NCBI GenBank assembly: GCA_048013815.1
Contig: CM106586.1
Span: 2,666,001 to 2,730,000, forward strand
Reading direction: 5' to 3'
DNA: 64,000 bases
DNA from: Setoptus koraiensis
Lineage: Eukaryota > Arthropoda
This document shows, one piece after another, positions 46,072-59,874 of the stretch. The first letter of the stretch is position 1. Every line of letters starts with the position of its first letter. The notes beneath the pieces were generated by a model that saw only the letters and a list, made by a program, of their open reading frames with translations, was not told where the DNA came from and did not search any database. Position numbers and translations under genes: made by a program.

Positions 46072-47104
46072 TCATTGGCAATTAGCTCGTTGATTCTCCC
46101 AAATGAATATTATTGAGAATAAGATTGCCAATTCGCTGATGATGCCCAAAAGAGGCCACAGTGCTATTAATTTATCTCTAACACGTATGAAAATAGTCTT
46201 GGAGCTTTTGTCTGTAACATTGTTGTCGGCACGACACGAATAGAAGCCTCTATCCTCCATTTTGACCGTTTCTATTATGAGTGTTCTGACAAATTCATTA
46301 TCATCAGCTTGACCAATCTTAATACGTGGATTGGGGTTTTTTCCATCTAATTCCATCAGAGTTTCCTCATCATCGGGTATTCTCGATTTAAGCCAGGTTA
46401 TTGTTACAGGTCCAGAGGTATTTCTCACTTCGCATTTGAGCTCTAAACGTTCTCCGTCTGTTATTATTCCTGATTTTCCAGTATGACTAGTGGCAAGACT
46501 AAAGTCTTCAATGAAGGGTTGTGCTGTAGAGGTGATAAAAATACAATAACAATAATTTAGTGAAAAATAGCTTGAAAGTGATAAATGTCACTGTAATATG
46601 GTTGTGGTTGTAGAATTAGTTACCTCTGACTTGGAAAGTTGCCTCCTCTTTATCAATGGGAGTATTGGAGTCGCGATTTAAAGCTTTGCATTGGTAGTCG
46701 GCCACCGATGCTGGGCCAGACTTTTTGATCCAAAGACGTTCATTGTGAATCTCGAAAGCATCATCATCTGGGTCTACTTCTTCCGTAACGTTTGTGCTGA
46801 GCTTTGTACGGTACCTGCAAAGGAATCAATTGATGATGAATGTTTGTAAGAAAAATGGTAGTTGTTGGTAATGAGTGATGTGTGTGTAGTGAGTGGAAGA
46901 ATTTTTTGAAAGCTCAAAATTTTATCAGCGTACGTACCATTTGAAAAAGGCTTTAGAATCGTCGGTTTTCTCGCACTGCAATAGCAAATCCTGGCCAGGC
47001 ACTAGTGTAGCCCTGCCATTAGGTGGTTTAATGGTTACGACAGAGGAAGCTGATGGGCATGAGATGACAACAATTATAAAATATATAAGATACATTAGCA
47101 ACAT
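46072..47104 (-). CDS. Bsg: Basigin/neuroplastin-like Ig membrane protein, three exons
   Basis: The exons are 46938-47104, 46624-46814 and 46072-46523. The introns are 123 and 100 nt, with donors ATG|GTACGT and GAG|GTAACT and acceptors TTTGCAG and CTACAG. The joined CDS is 810 nt, exactly 269 codons plus stop. Exon 1 gives a signal peptide (MLLMYLIYFIIVVISCPSAS) and the start of Ig domain 1 (LLLQCEKTDDSKAFFKW). Exon 2 completes Ig1 (ADYQCKALN). Exon 3 encodes Ig2 (LELKCEVRN, WLKSR, DRGFYSCRADN), then one membrane helix. The juxtamembrane KLIALWPLLGIISELAILFSIIFIWE, with a Glu inside the helix and a Pro at its start, is the basigin/neuroplastin signature. These proteins chaperone monocarboxylate transporters and mediate adhesion. 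The cytoplasmic tail is very short (NQRANCQ). Confidence 0.93.
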
Positions 47105-48844
47105 GTTGAGCTGTGTTAACCAATTGTGTATATAATGCTTGTGTTTTCACAAAATACAGCTATTGTTTTGATTCAATACTGATAATAACAACAGGCAGCT
47201 GTAGCTAGTGGTCGAGTAAGGGGCACCAATAGTGATGGTGTTTTGTATAAATAATTTAATAATTCTGCTATAATGATAGTAACAACAATACGATGTATAT
47301 TTATCTCAACGAATAGGAGAGCTTTCAATAGTGTGAGTGTTTGTGGTCTGTGTGATCGCCGGCGTGAGAGTAACAAGTCTCCAAATGGATTCAGATTCTA
47401 ATATTCTAATTAATATTGAGTTAAACGTGCGGATATTTCGATAATATTGCATTCAGGCATGTTATTGTGGCTATTTAGCAATGTATTATGAATTTAGAAT
47501 AATAATTGCGACAATAATTGTAACATAATAATGCTTATTTTAGTGTATAACAACAATGGTGGCGATGATAGCAATAATTAGCCAGTTCATCATGTGCGCC
47601 AGCAACAATGTTTGTTGTCCTTTGGATGTGCGTTGGGAGGAGAGATCATTGGAACGACACTATGGCAATCAAGTTAAAAAGCGCACGTTGCCATCGACAC
47701 AGCAGCTTTAGAGCACTGTTTTGTGCAGTTGTACACACATAAGGTGTTGCAAAAAACGTGTTACCGCACATGAGCAATCCGCCATCTATACATGACTTTG
47801 AGCAACTACAAACTAAACTATATGCCCTAGTTCACTATCCAGACAACAAGCTTGTCGTGTGCCTTTTAACTTTACCAGTGGCGTCACTTTGCAACCGGGT
47901 AACAAGTACATCCAGTCTAGACTCTATCAATCTTATATGTGTAATTTTAGTATATGTCTATATGTAATTTTAGTATTTATGTCTACATGCAATTATATAT
48001 ACGGTGTAACTTTATGTAACATCAATCGACACACAAGCATGGGATGAATATGATACCAAACGTTGTTTGTTGTTGTCAATGTTGTTGACTTTTGTTCTTG
48101 ACTTGTGCGCTCTTGCTGTTGTTGTTGTTGTTGTTTTTGTCAGCACAACAACGACATCAACAACAGTTAGTTATAGAGCAATTAGTGTGACGCAATATCA
48201 TCAGATTATTTAGACGTTAATAGGCCCTGGTGACGACTGGATGGGCTAGCCAACTGCAGAGAGCGCTGAAACAAGAAACAAAACTAGAGCATAGCGACCA
48301 TCAGCGAGCAAGCGTGAATATTATAGTGGAATATCATGCTTTACGACCAACTCGATGGCCATTGCCATTGCCATGGTGCTCCTCTAATGGCCAGTCAAAC
48401 CAGCAGCGCGTAATTGTGGGCGCAATCTCTTGACCGCCAGACCAGAGCCCAGTTACGCCATTATTCAAATTATTCAAACCAATTGCCCAGTTATCGGGGC
48501 ACATAGCAACCGGCAAAGAGTAACCAGCAACGGCAAACTGCAACAAAAAGCAAGCGCCTGTCAAGCTTGCGAGAAGCAGGTAGCTTGTGAGTAGCAGATG
48601 CAAATAACATTGTGATAACACTAGTGGGCAACGTTGATGATTTTAACCTGGTTCGTTGTTTGCCGAACGCCTCTCTACTGCAGGTGAATGGTTAATGGGC
48701 AAAACTCACTGCACTTGCCCGAGTGTTTATTCATGTTTCTATACATGTGTTTCATTTATGTTATGATGATGAAAATATATTCATTATATGCATCGTTGGC
48801 CATGCAAGTTGCGGCACCAACAGCAACACCACCACCACCACCAC

Positions 48845-48876
<32 letters not shown>

Positions 48877-49230
48877 GTACCAACAGCGACGTTACTTTTC
48901 AGGTGAAGCATCACCACTGTTCTATATCAACAACATTGTTATCGCACACTACACTAGGCTACACTATACACGTTTTCATACCATTATTGTATAATAGTCA
49001 TTTGTTGTTGCCATGCGTTGTCCCATCTATGAATCGGTCGTGCCTTTTTGTGCAATTGCAACAACGCGTGCCAGTCGCAACCAAACTAGGTTACAGGCAC
49101 GCAACTGGCTAACTGTAGTAGCAGCAGCAGTGTTACATAACAACAATTATGACTGCATAAAACAGTAACATCATCTTAGCACAATATTTCTATATGACGA
49201 CACTGGCCCTCTAGCGACTGTGACTAGCCG

Positions 49231-49345
49231 ATTGTTAGTCTGTCGGTCAGTCAGTCGGTCGGTCGGTCAGTCAGTCAGTTAGTCAGTCAGCCAGCCAGTC
49301 AGTCAGCTACTCAGTTAGCCACTCAGTGAGTCAGGAAGTCTGTTT
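49231..49345 (+). repeat. (GTCA/GTCG)n tetranucleotide repeat
   Basis: Degenerate GTCAGTCAGTCG units with GTTA and GCCA variants. Confidence 0.9.
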
Positions 49346-49451
49346 GTTTGTTAGTCAATCAGTGGTCAGGTGAGACAAACTGTCAGTTGACCAAGGAGAG
49401 ACAGTTATAAATTGAATTGTTGTGTTGATTTTGTCGTCGCAAACACACATA

Positions 49452-49453
<2 letters not shown>

Positions 49454-49490
<37 letters not shown>
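49454..49490 (+). repeat. (CA)n microsatellite
   Basis: About 18 uninterrupted CA units. Confidence 0.95.
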
Positions 49491-49494
<4 letters not shown>

Positions 49495-50954
49495 TCATAC
49501 ACAAAACACGTAGCTCACCTGGACTAGACTGGCAATCATCTAACAGCAATCACATTTTGGCAATCTCATTATTGCAACACTAATAATCATCATCATCATG
49601 ATAATCGCTATATTGCTACCAGAAGAATAACATTGTTGTGACTACCGGCTATTATGGTGGACGCCGTATTAGTTGGCAAATAATGAGTTGCTGCTTGTTG
49701 CAACAATCAGACTCAAAATAATCACGATCCACACCAATCTGTACGCTCGTGCCCAATGTCTGTTAAGGCGGGCGTTAAGCTGATGGCCTTCGCCTATACG
49801 CAAACATATTTGACATAACTTAACTGCACATTATCCGTTTGCTCTATCAGCCGAATAGCAACAACGGCAGCAGCAGCAACAGCAGCAACAGCAACAACGA
49901 CAACAACAACAACAACAACAGCTTATTTTAATCTCGCTAGATAAACATTGTTTGCACGCACCTCCATCTTGACTATATCCAACCATTAGCACTGCATTTC
50001 TAATTGGAACATAACCGTCGGTTAGCTGGCCACTAGCGTCGACTGGTGGCCGCTGAATACACACTGGCACACAAATACACAGGTGATTCTGGGCGTGTTC
50101 ATCATATCCACTATACAGATAAAGCGCCACCAAGGGATTGCGATAGGCCTCACTATATATCTGTATTACGCAATATACAATGCACAGTTCTAAGTCTAAT
50201 GGCTAGTAATTTTGTCCTTGTGAACCCCATGGCTACGGGAAGTATAAGTCGTTTATATTATATTGTGTGGTGTCTCAAATGGCGCAGTTCCCAATAAATA
50301 GATGGGCTACAAGACCTTTGAGACATGTGAGAAATGTGTAGTGGACAGCAGCACCAGCAACGACTAATCCAACCAGCATTGGCACCAGTGATTTGATCAT
50401 ATCACAGACAGTGTCCCTCAAGCCGACAAATTCTCATGTTGGTCGTGAATAAGAACACCAATGTGTTTGGAATTACCCAAAGCAACAATACAAACTCGAG
50501 CACTATGTTACAATCACCGCCACATTATCGCTTGATGATACTTGATGATACGAGAGCGCCAGGCGCCGTCAATTCGTCGTATGATTGTTGTCATCGATAA
50601 TATTAGTACGTTTGTTTCCGTTATAGCATGCCAATGTGCTCTCATGCAACCGCTAAGTGGCTCCTGTTTTAGTATTCGTCCAATAATTGTTGCAAATAAT
50701 CATCATGCATCCAGGATTGCAGCTGACTGTTTGTTATAGTTAGTCAATATGACATCCCGTCCACCAGATAGCACTGCGACTCAATCATGCAACAAAGCTC
50801 CCTTCCAATTTGTTATTGCCCGATAACGCAAGTCACTGCATCGCGATTCAACGATAAAATTGCGCCTCATTTTATTGGGGCCCGCTGAATCGCTTATCAT
50901 CGGGCATCGCTTATCGCCGGGCATCACTCATCATCGGGCATCATCAGGCATCAG

Positions 50955-50992
50955 TGGGCACCAGTGGGCACCAGTGGGCACCAGTGGGCACT
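50955..50992 (+). repeat. GGGCACCAGT minisatellite
   Basis: About four 10-bp units, preceded from 50901 by related GGGCATCA/CGGGCATCAT units, suggesting stepwise expansion. Confidence 0.88.
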
Positions 50993-52375
50993 GGCTCGAC
51001 TGTGGATTGGTTGGTGCATTCATTTCGAGCGAATAATCAGCGTGCAATTGATTTGATAGAAATTTGCGAGTTGCGTCATGGCAAGTTGGCATCGCCATGC
51101 ACAAAGATGTGTGTGTCTCGTCAGAAATGTGCACAATTCACTATCAAGTTTATCTATTGAATTATCTATGAATCGTGTGTGCACGTTGAGCAAAATCAGT
51201 TCAGTCAAACAGAATACAGAAGTAATAGTACACATTCGGCAGTAAGTGACTTACAACAGCAGCGACACACACCATGACAACATGTTGTGATATCGACAAG
51301 CATCTTGTCTAACCAAATCGTCGTCGTCCTATATTAATTTAAATAAGATTGCGTCATGCGACCTCGTTCAAGCCAGGCTGCCATCATGATAGCGCTCATT
51401 TGAATTGTTTTGATCTGGCCACTTTGACTCTGGCTGACGACTGTTGCCACTGGAAATGCAGTTGTCATATTGATGCAGCAAGCTAATCTAGTTAACAGTT
51501 TGATAAACGCCACAGGAAGGGACGCGCTAATCGCCGGGCGAAGACATACGAGGCTCATTTCAACAGCCTCGTTGTTTTGGCTGAAACAACTCAGAGTCAC
51601 ATTCAGATCTAAAGTGCTGCCATGCTCGTGTGACTGAACAAATCTCGCTTTGAGTGTCCATGACAAGCGGGTTACAATTACTATTGACGCGTACGTGTTC
51701 AATGTTGGTTACGCCGTTGTCTACATTGCACCGTCACAGCACATATTTTAACTTGACACTTTTTGCCGGCCATTGTTTCTCTACATGGCGCCTTGCTCTA
51801 CATGGCAGCGTCATGACAGCTCAGTCGGTGTGTTTGCTTATGGCCGTATAAACATAGTTGATCCCGTGTCCGTTGTTTTAGATGTGGCGACAAACACGAT
51901 TTATATACAAGAGCGAAAGCGAAAGCGAATAATATCAATTGTCTCAACAATAATCAATTCATTGGCAGTGGTCAATGTCAGCCGGCAAACAAGCAGCCGG
52001 CCAATGGCAACGGTGCAACATTTGTATTGGCATGTAATAGCGCCACCTCAATACAAGTCTCTATCGCAAGCCAACATAATGCCAGACAGAGAGCAATAAC
52101 TATAACCTTCCGCTCAGTCGCTTTCGGACTAACCGATTGTGGTTGGTGCGAAGGCTTTGTGTGACTTTGCTAGCTGCTGTCCGAAAGTCTCGATTTGTCG
52201 CCGCGCGTTACGAGCTACCCACCAAATAGCAGCTTTCGTCATGTGAAAGCCGACGCAGCGGCAGCCGCGCCGTCATAACAAAAATCGCTTGCATTGCGTC
52301 ACTATTAATAGTGACCGTTGGTGATCGTTATTATATTATCACTGTTGCAATTGTGTGTCGATGGCCGGAGAAACA

Positions 52376-52377
<2 letters not shown>

Positions 52378-52444
<67 letters not shown>
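52378..52444 (+). repeat. (GT)n microsatellite
   Basis: About 33 uninterrupted GT units, the longest dinucleotide run in the window. Confidence 0.97.
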
Positions 52445-52449
<5 letters not shown>

Positions 52450-52634
52450 GAGGGACAGAGTTGAATTGGTGGTGAGGTCCGGCTGAGCACGTGTGAGAGA
52501 TCTAGCCAATAATCCGATACAATATATCACTCTGTTCGAGCTCACTCAACCATTTATCCTTCTATCTCTCGTGTCCGTTCAATCTGGGCCCAGATAAGCA
52601 TTGGATAAGCTCGTCTTGCCAGAATTGGCTCCAT

Positions 52635-52671
<37 letters not shown>

Positions 52672-54469
52672 TACCATTGGTGTGATACCAACACACAATG
52701 TAATAATGCAGCAAATGTCACTGCACAGTGTGTGTTCGTTTGTGCAAGCAAATTGGGTCAACCTACAAAACATATCGATGGCGATGCTGGAATCATTGAG
52801 CCGCATGCTCAACTCTGGCCGATGGCATTGGTTTGCTATCGGCTATATATTGCCAGCTATACGCCAGCGATGCATACTATACGTATGGCATGTATGCAGC
52901 CCTAAACTAGAATAGGACAAGATTGATAAAAGAAAATTGATAAAGACGCACAACATTTTCGCCCTCTTTCCATCCATCTTTTTATTTATATGTTTAAATA
53001 TATAATGGTGGCTCCAATGGGCAGATATGACAAACCAGACAGAGCGGTCAGCGAATCTGTGCACTGCAACTACAAGATGACAATCGCTGTCTGGCCACTG
53101 TGTCCTGTCTTACTGGACAACAACTATGAGCAGCTCCATGTCGATATATGCAACCTTGTCTCCATTACTATATAGGCTCACTTTTATCTAGATTAAATTA
53201 TTACTGCTGATGGCGATCATGATCAATAGACTTCTCTAATCTAGACCCATCCAACAATAGCTCGTCCGAGTGCCCTCTACTGGAACACATTACATAATTA
53301 CTGATACAAAGGTGATAAGAAGTGACCATAGTGAATATTAATATCACACTAGTGTGTGCTTTTTTCAGGGGCTCTTTTCCTGAATGGTGGCCCCCGCTAA
53401 TAGTTTTAATTTTTGGCCTTGCACACTGTGCGTCATACTGCACACAGTGACGTTATCCGCACAATCTTGGCGCACCCAGCGGCAAGATTGCGACCAGGAC
53501 CCAACCGAACCGAAACATGCCTGAACAGTTGTCTCCAGAGCTGTGCTGTCTAGACGGCAACCCTGCGGCACAGCTGTCTATTAGACAGTGTCTAGGGGGC
53601 GCAGGCGAGTCGCGTTAGGCCGCCTAGATGCACCAGACAGAGAGCGCACTGTTTTTTGTTCAATTTTAAAACTATTACCGGCCAGCCAGACTCTATTTGT
53701 AGCCCAGAGTTTGTTTGTGTCTCGCCAATGGTATCTTCATCAATACATGTTTGAGCAATCGATTTTGTAATTTTGTTCTAGTGCCAGCTGGTCATCAACC
53801 ATCATCAATCATAATTGAAAAGTATCTGTTGGCGATCAAACAATGAACAATATGCCATTACCGTTGGCCCACATTCTCTTATGTGTACCTTCTCTTATCA
53901 CCCAAACACGCCTATTGGTATTGGTGTGCATGTAGGTAAACAATTGTTGGGATAGCTTACACAATAATTAGATTGGGCCTCGCATGGCGGCCTATTAAAC
54001 GTGAGCTCCAATCTAATTATTGAAGATAAGCCAAGATTATTTCTTTAAATTCATTTGGTAATGCAATTACTGTAAATTGTCTGCAAGTGATTGCATTATA
54101 TAGTTAATGCAACTCTCGTTGATGGTTGCTAAGTGAAGTGAGAATATGGCATCACCGACGAATCTCCCTTTCAATGACTGCAACTAACTAGCTATTGTTG
54201 CATAATGACACCACCTTTGTTGTTGCCTATGATGGCGCTATTGTGCTATTTATGCTATGTTTATGTTTATGCTATTATTGGCTCATAGCGACAAAAGAGA
54301 ACGATAGAAAGGTTATTTTCATTGTGATTAAGCTCACTGGCCAGCTAAACAAACTTTCACCGCCACCAACACACATCTGGCTTGCCTCTTGAAGGTGCAT
54401 ATCGAAATGTTCAATCTCTAACATGGCGCACTACTTTTACTTTCGCATCACATTGCATCACGAATTGCG

Positions 54470-54593
54470 TCACATCACATCACATCACTTTACTCTACTC
54501 CCAATCCACTCTACTCCACTCCACTCCACTTCACCCCACCTCACTTCACCTCACCTCACCTCACTTCACCTCACCCCACTTCACTTCACTTCG
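54470..54593 (+). repeat. TCACTTCACC-rich tract
   Basis: Irregular TCACT/TCACC/CCACT pentamer array with strong strand asymmetry (C and T on this strand). Confidence 0.85.
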
Positions 54594-56039
54594 GTCGGGC
54601 CAGGCTCAGCTCGGCTCACTTGTCTTCTCTTCTTTCCACCTCGCATCTCCTGTACCCGCTACTCCCCCCCCCCGCTTTGGGTTCCCTAAACCATAAATGA
54701 CACATGTACACACATGCTGCTTTCAATGTCCTCCTCTTCCTCACTCCCTCGCTGCAAACTTGTTTCACATCAATTGTGCCTAAGATGCCGGTCAGTTATA
54801 ATCCATTTTCCTATATAACGGTTCTGTCTTGCTGCTCACAGTATCATAGCAGTAACAAGTTTACTTTGGTGAATGTCGACAGTCTTGTCTGAAGTTGCAC
54901 ACGTACCCATTGACCAAAACATATAGCACGTGTTCAATATCATACAACAACAACAACATCTCTAGCCGCTTCGTCTCTTGGTGCAAGCCATTCGCCAAAC
55001 TAATAAGACAACCAACAAATGATGAAATTGGACTATGGCAAATAGTTTTGTGTGTGTCTGTATTGCTAAACCACAGCACAAACACTTGTCCGATATTGCG
55101 CATCATCGTCATCCCAACAAACAACTCTAAGCCCCTTTTTTCTTGCCATGACACAAGAGTTTCTATCGCTCCACTTACTTGTTTATCCCTTTTATAATGT
55201 GCTCTTGTAGCTTTCCTATTATTACCAAACTGTCCAGCCCGCAATTTCATTGCATCATGACTGAGCGTATTCATTTATACTCTATCTCTCTCTTTCCCCC
55301 GCCCCCACACACACAGTGGTCGGGTGGCCAGTCCGGCCAAACCGCCAGGTAAACAATTTATTACCAGTTAACGTTTTTGTCAAGATTGAACTGTGTGACT
55401 GAGATAAAGTAGAAAGTAAGACATTGGCAAGAAAGTAAAGTTATGTTGCCAAACTGTGACAGCTTGCACCAAGTGAATGTGCCTTGCGACAAACCATCTT
55501 GTTCCTCGGCAAATATCATCGTCATGCTGGAACGAAAACAACTGTACAAGCTCTATCAACTTATGTCCTCTTCCTATGTTATGAGATTATCTCATACACA
55601 GCATAGGGACCCGCGCGCAAGAAAAACAGAAAAATCCATTTCATGTTGACCACTGGCTATAAGTCTTTCTTTATCTCTCTCCCTCTCCCTCTCCCACTTT
55701 ACCAAATGTCCACAAAGGGCCCACAACTGAACACAAAATAATTGTTGGATCCATACTTCTCCTCGTTGTAATAAGCAGCAGTCTTGGCATGAGCGGCATG
55801 AATGCCAGAATCGTCCCTAAAGAGGTCACCAAGATTGACAAAAATGAGATCCCGACCTCAATATGAATTGAATCATGAATCGTGGAGTGAGTAAATATAA
55901 CAGATAGATACAAAGATGGTATCAGAAATATTTACATCTTTTCTCAGTGGTATCATCGAATCACTGTTTCAATCCGTTCATATTCAGCAGTCTGCTCTCA
56001 ATGGGACCAACTCTCAACTTTCTTGAATATTCCACATTC

Positions 56040-57500
56040 AGGTCATAGCTCATACATTAAATTTTCTATGTAGATTGAGTAATTTTATTCAAGTAGAAAC
56101 ACAATAGTCTCTTCAAGATCATTCTGAAGCAGCCAACTTGAGTCTCACCGTGAAAAAATAAAATAAGATAGGACCATTGCTACGGAGGAATCTGGACGTC
56201 AAAGATCGCTATCATTCAAGTTCCAGGGCCAATCCGAGAGAAATAAAAATTTTACATACACATTACAGTGTGGGGATTCACCAATAGCCTTGCTAAAGGT
56301 TCAGAAAGCTCCGGCAGGGCGGCGCTTCTTAGCTTTCCATGAGGAGCTGAAGCGAGTATTAGTCGATCATGGTGAGCAGTCATCCGCCGGACTGGGCACT
56401 GGCAAAATAGCAATGTGTCATTATGCACCAGAACTAGTTCACTCGGATCGGCTTTACAGCAAGCTAAGGCAAGCAATCAAAAAAAGAAAATATTTAATGA
56501 TGCAGTCTGTCTTCGGCCACACATTTTTGGGTGATGCCGATCGAGTTTTATGAAATATGTGATCACGAGCCGTTTGAATTCATCATGGAACTCCACAGGC
56601 ATCCCTAATACATATTGTTAAAGGCACCCAAGTTATGACAACGCCAACAGAGTGGATAGAAAAACAAGAATCCGTAGCTGTCATCCAAGAAGTAGCTACT
56701 AGACAAGTCTTTGAAACTAAATTTGAATATTCATTCAGATACTTTGAGTGGTAGAAATCGCCATCAAAGTATTACATTCGGGGGAAATTTTTCTCAGTAT
56801 ATTGTAGATAGTTAATGATGCGATGAATACTCATATAATCTATCAAAGTGATCAGTGTCATTGTGAGCTATCAAGTAAGCCGAGTAAATCGGCTTATAAA
56901 ACTTTGTCACGTATTCACCTAGATTATACATATTGGAAGAAAGTGAAAAAAAAAAAGAAAAAAGAATTGACATTCCACTAACTCATGCATGGTGCTTCAA
57001 AAGTCATGAAGTCTTCAATGTCTCCCAAACTTTCGATTTCGCTGTCATGTTTTTCTTTGTTACCTCTCAAGATCGTGCGAAGACATGCGAAAAGCTCTAT
57101 CTGAATTTGGGACAGTTCCTCACCTTTTTATAAAGGATAGCCTCTGCTTTTTAATAAGAAAAATTATGAAGAGGTTTCTTGCGACAGGAATGTTGAAGAG
57201 CTCGATCAAGCAAAATAGAAGCAAGTTTTTTTCACCAAAATTAACCGACTATCGTATTATACATCTTTTCCTCAGAGTCGAAAGTACTCACGTCCCATCC
57301 CTTAGGATTAATCTTATCGGTTTGAGTACTTTGCACAAGCAGTATTTTTCGGATTTTAGAACAAGTTGTTCGACCTCTGGACTTTCACATCTTATTCACG
57401 TTATGAATGATCACAATATAACTGAAGGAAAACTGAACCACTAAAAATAGAAGAAAGATCATCCTTTTTGATCGATTCTATATCACTTTGCTGTCATGAA
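56040..57500. other. AT-rich stretch with one protein-like frame, unknown origin
   Basis: The composition differs from the repeat-rich surroundings. A plus-strand frame at about 56260-56553 is less AT-rich than the DNA around it and reads like protein (APAGRRFLAFHEELKRVL, then IAMCHYAPELVHSDRLYSK). It has no recognised domain and ends at a stop. It could be a decayed insertion or an exon of an unknown gene. Confidence 0.3.
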
Positions 57501-57653
57501 CATACCGTAAGTATAGATATATAGTCAAGCTTATTCAACTTCACTAAAATATTTGAATCAAGAGCATGGCGAGTATGATACTGTCTTGCTCTCGAGTTCG
57601 TCATGCACCTTTGTATTGATCTATAGAAACTAGATTACAACGTCTTTACTCAC

Positions 57654-59874
57654 CTTGGATCCGTATCATCGTAGATACTTCATCCGAACTGACACGGTTT
57701 TGTGCCCTGCACGCATAACGGGATGTATGCTTATCAATGTCTAGATCACGTACTATTAAAGTTGACTGGATGAGAGGTGTAGAGGAAATGCTTCCCTCCG
57801 TCACCGTTGAAGTTGTTGGTGCCCCTGTACTATGGCTTGCCTTGCGATTAATTATAGCGGTATTGCCTTTGGCGTACGAGTTCGCGTTCTGGCGTAACTT
57901 GTGTGTGGTTGGTTTTGGACTTATATCGACGATGTATTTCTTTTCCTCGTCAGAATTTCTGTTATCTGAATAGTCTGGAGACATATGGGTGCCACCGTCT
58001 GTAGTAAGGGTGATAGTTGGAAGCACATCGGGGCTGGTGGGATTTTGCTGCTGTTGAATCATGTCGTTATTAGATAGAACCTGTACTTTGCCTTCGTTAT
58101 TCCTTAGATACTCGGAGTCAACAATCTCGTTTCCTGAATCGGGAGAGAAATTGAGATAAATGACATTTGGACGTATTAACAACAAGAGATGAGATTGTGT
58201 TATTGATAAAAGTGATGCCGGGGAGTGCAAAGCACGAATCATCATTAGTTTGGTTTGAGCATCAGAATGATTGACTAAGGCTCTCGTGGGGGACTCTTTA
58301 ACTCTTATCTAACATACCTATGAACCACGTTATTTGTGGTGGCGGAAAGCCGCGTTCTATAGCACACTTGAGTTTCAGATCATTGCCACGTTTCAACTTA
58401 TAGCTGGCTCGATGACGGCGCAACTTTACTGGCGCCAGCAATTGAATCATACTTCCGGCGCTGAGGGGGTTAATAGATCGAGAAGTACCTGACGTGGCTT
58501 GAGAATCAGTGTCGTCAGCCTTTTCATGGCAAGTAAAAGTATGGACGAATGATAATTGGTTGAATATTGTTTGTTATTTCGATTTTTAATGCGTTTGTTG
58601 CACCATGAGCAAAATAATGTTTGTGTGCGCCAATGAATCCATATCCGCCAGTAGGAATAGAGGAAAGGCAACCATAAGGAAGGATTTGAGAAGAGGAAAT
58701 AAATGCATGATTGAAATAATATTGATTGAATTGCATGCAGCTGGGCTTGGAGGATCGTTCGATTTCATTTTCCTAAAGTGAAATGGCACGATTTGTGCTA
58801 ACAAATACGTATGGATCTATGTATAAACCTGTTTGTGTGCATCAAATGTATCTGGTTATAAGGTGTAAACTGTGCACCCTATAACTGGATTATCATGAGG
58901 CTCACATTTGAGCTCGGATTGAAATTTTGATATTGGTATGTATATGGTGAAAGCTCAACTATGTTGGCTGTGTATAGTGTGTACATAGCAAACATAGTGT
59001 GCTCGTTGGATGCATAACGTTACACAAAACCGCTGTGAGTATAAATGCACTGATAAATGATAGTTTAGATGCGACACTTACCTCATGTTGGCTACTCATT
59101 TGTAATGTATTCAATAGCTTGGACCATGAACAAAGCCAATCTCCTGAGTCACCATATTGTGCTGATTCAATGTACAATTGTCGCCCATTGGCTTGCCTAA
59201 ACTGAATTCTGGGCTGTTGTAATCGTGGATCTATGTAACCTGGCGCTACATGAGCCTGTTTATCGCTTGCCATTGGGATGTTGGTGCCTGTGGCATGGTA
59301 ATGAGAGGGCCCATTTTGTTGATCTTGCTGATGTTGTCTGTTAGCTGATGTTGCGGATTTACCTCTGAGACTTGATTTGATTGCGGCGGCTGCAGCTGCG
59401 GTTGTTGTCGTTACCATTCTGTTTGTATTGTTGGCTAATAGTGGATTGGACAATGAGGGCGACAACGATTGTTGTTGCGCTAATGGTTGTTGGCTTATAA
59501 TTTGTTTTCCATTCTTGAACCAGGCCAATTGATAGAATGGATTTGAATCTAATCGTTTTAGAACGTACTCGTCTGATATGTTGCAATTCCAAATGAGTGT
59601 CTTATTTTCAACAATCAATATTCCTGGCATTGAGAAGGAGTTGTCTAAATTGTTGTTGTTCGTTGCAGTTGACTGGATTGGTCCTTGATTGATGATGCTA
59701 TTGGGGGCGTTGATGGTGCCAATCAAGTTGTTATTGTTGCTGCTCCATTGTCGCAGAATGTTGTTCGGGTTGCCCATTTGAATCAATTGTTGTTGCACCT
59801 GATACAGTTGACTGTTTGAGACATGGCTGGGCACCACAACCAGTCTGTGGGCCTTCCTGCTGTATCTGTCGCAC
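57654..59874 (-). CDS. Ig-superfamily protein, three internal exons (partial gene)
   Basis: The exons are 59082-59874, 58318-58519 and 57654-58133, with introns of 562 and 184 nt. Sites are ATGAG|GTAAGT, CATAG|GTATGT, AAG|GTGAGT and acceptors ATTATAG, GAAAAG and GATTCAG. The phases agree at both junctions. The first exon opens with the end of an Ig domain (CDRYSRKAHRLVVVPS). It continues with a long Asn/Gln/Ala-rich insert and a second Ig domain (LIWNCNISDEY, then GDWLCSW). The next exon starts an Ig domain (LKLKCAIERGFPPPQITWF) that the third exon finishes after a Ser/Thr-rich insert (SRYACRAQNRVSSDEVSTMI). So at least three Ig domains are present. The pattern suits a neuronal adhesion protein such as the Beat/Sidestep groups, but I cannot choose. 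The first exon(s), membrane region and C-terminus are missing. The acceptor of the middle exon has a weak pyrimidine tract. Confidence 0.75.

Larger units (their letters stand above)
47105..57653. other. Gene-poor region between the two Ig genes
   Basis: No secure exon is seen. It holds (GTCA)n at 49231-49345, (CA)n at 49454-49490, a 10-bp minisatellite at 50955-50992, (GT)n at 52378-52444 and a TCAC-rich tract at 54470-54593. The minus strand at about 55671-55910 has an open frame with a hydrophobic segment (GISFLSILVTSLGTILAFM) of unknown status. Downstream exons of the Ig gene at 57.7 kb should lie on this minus strand if inside the window. Confidence 0.35.

Noticed and set aside
49231-49345. 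CRISPR-like array
   Set aside because: Continuous short tetranucleotide repeats without spacers, in a eukaryotic context.
55671-55913. Membrane-segment exon of the Ig gene
   Set aside because: It has a hydrophobic stretch, but I find no acceptor with the phase needed to follow the exon ending at 57654.
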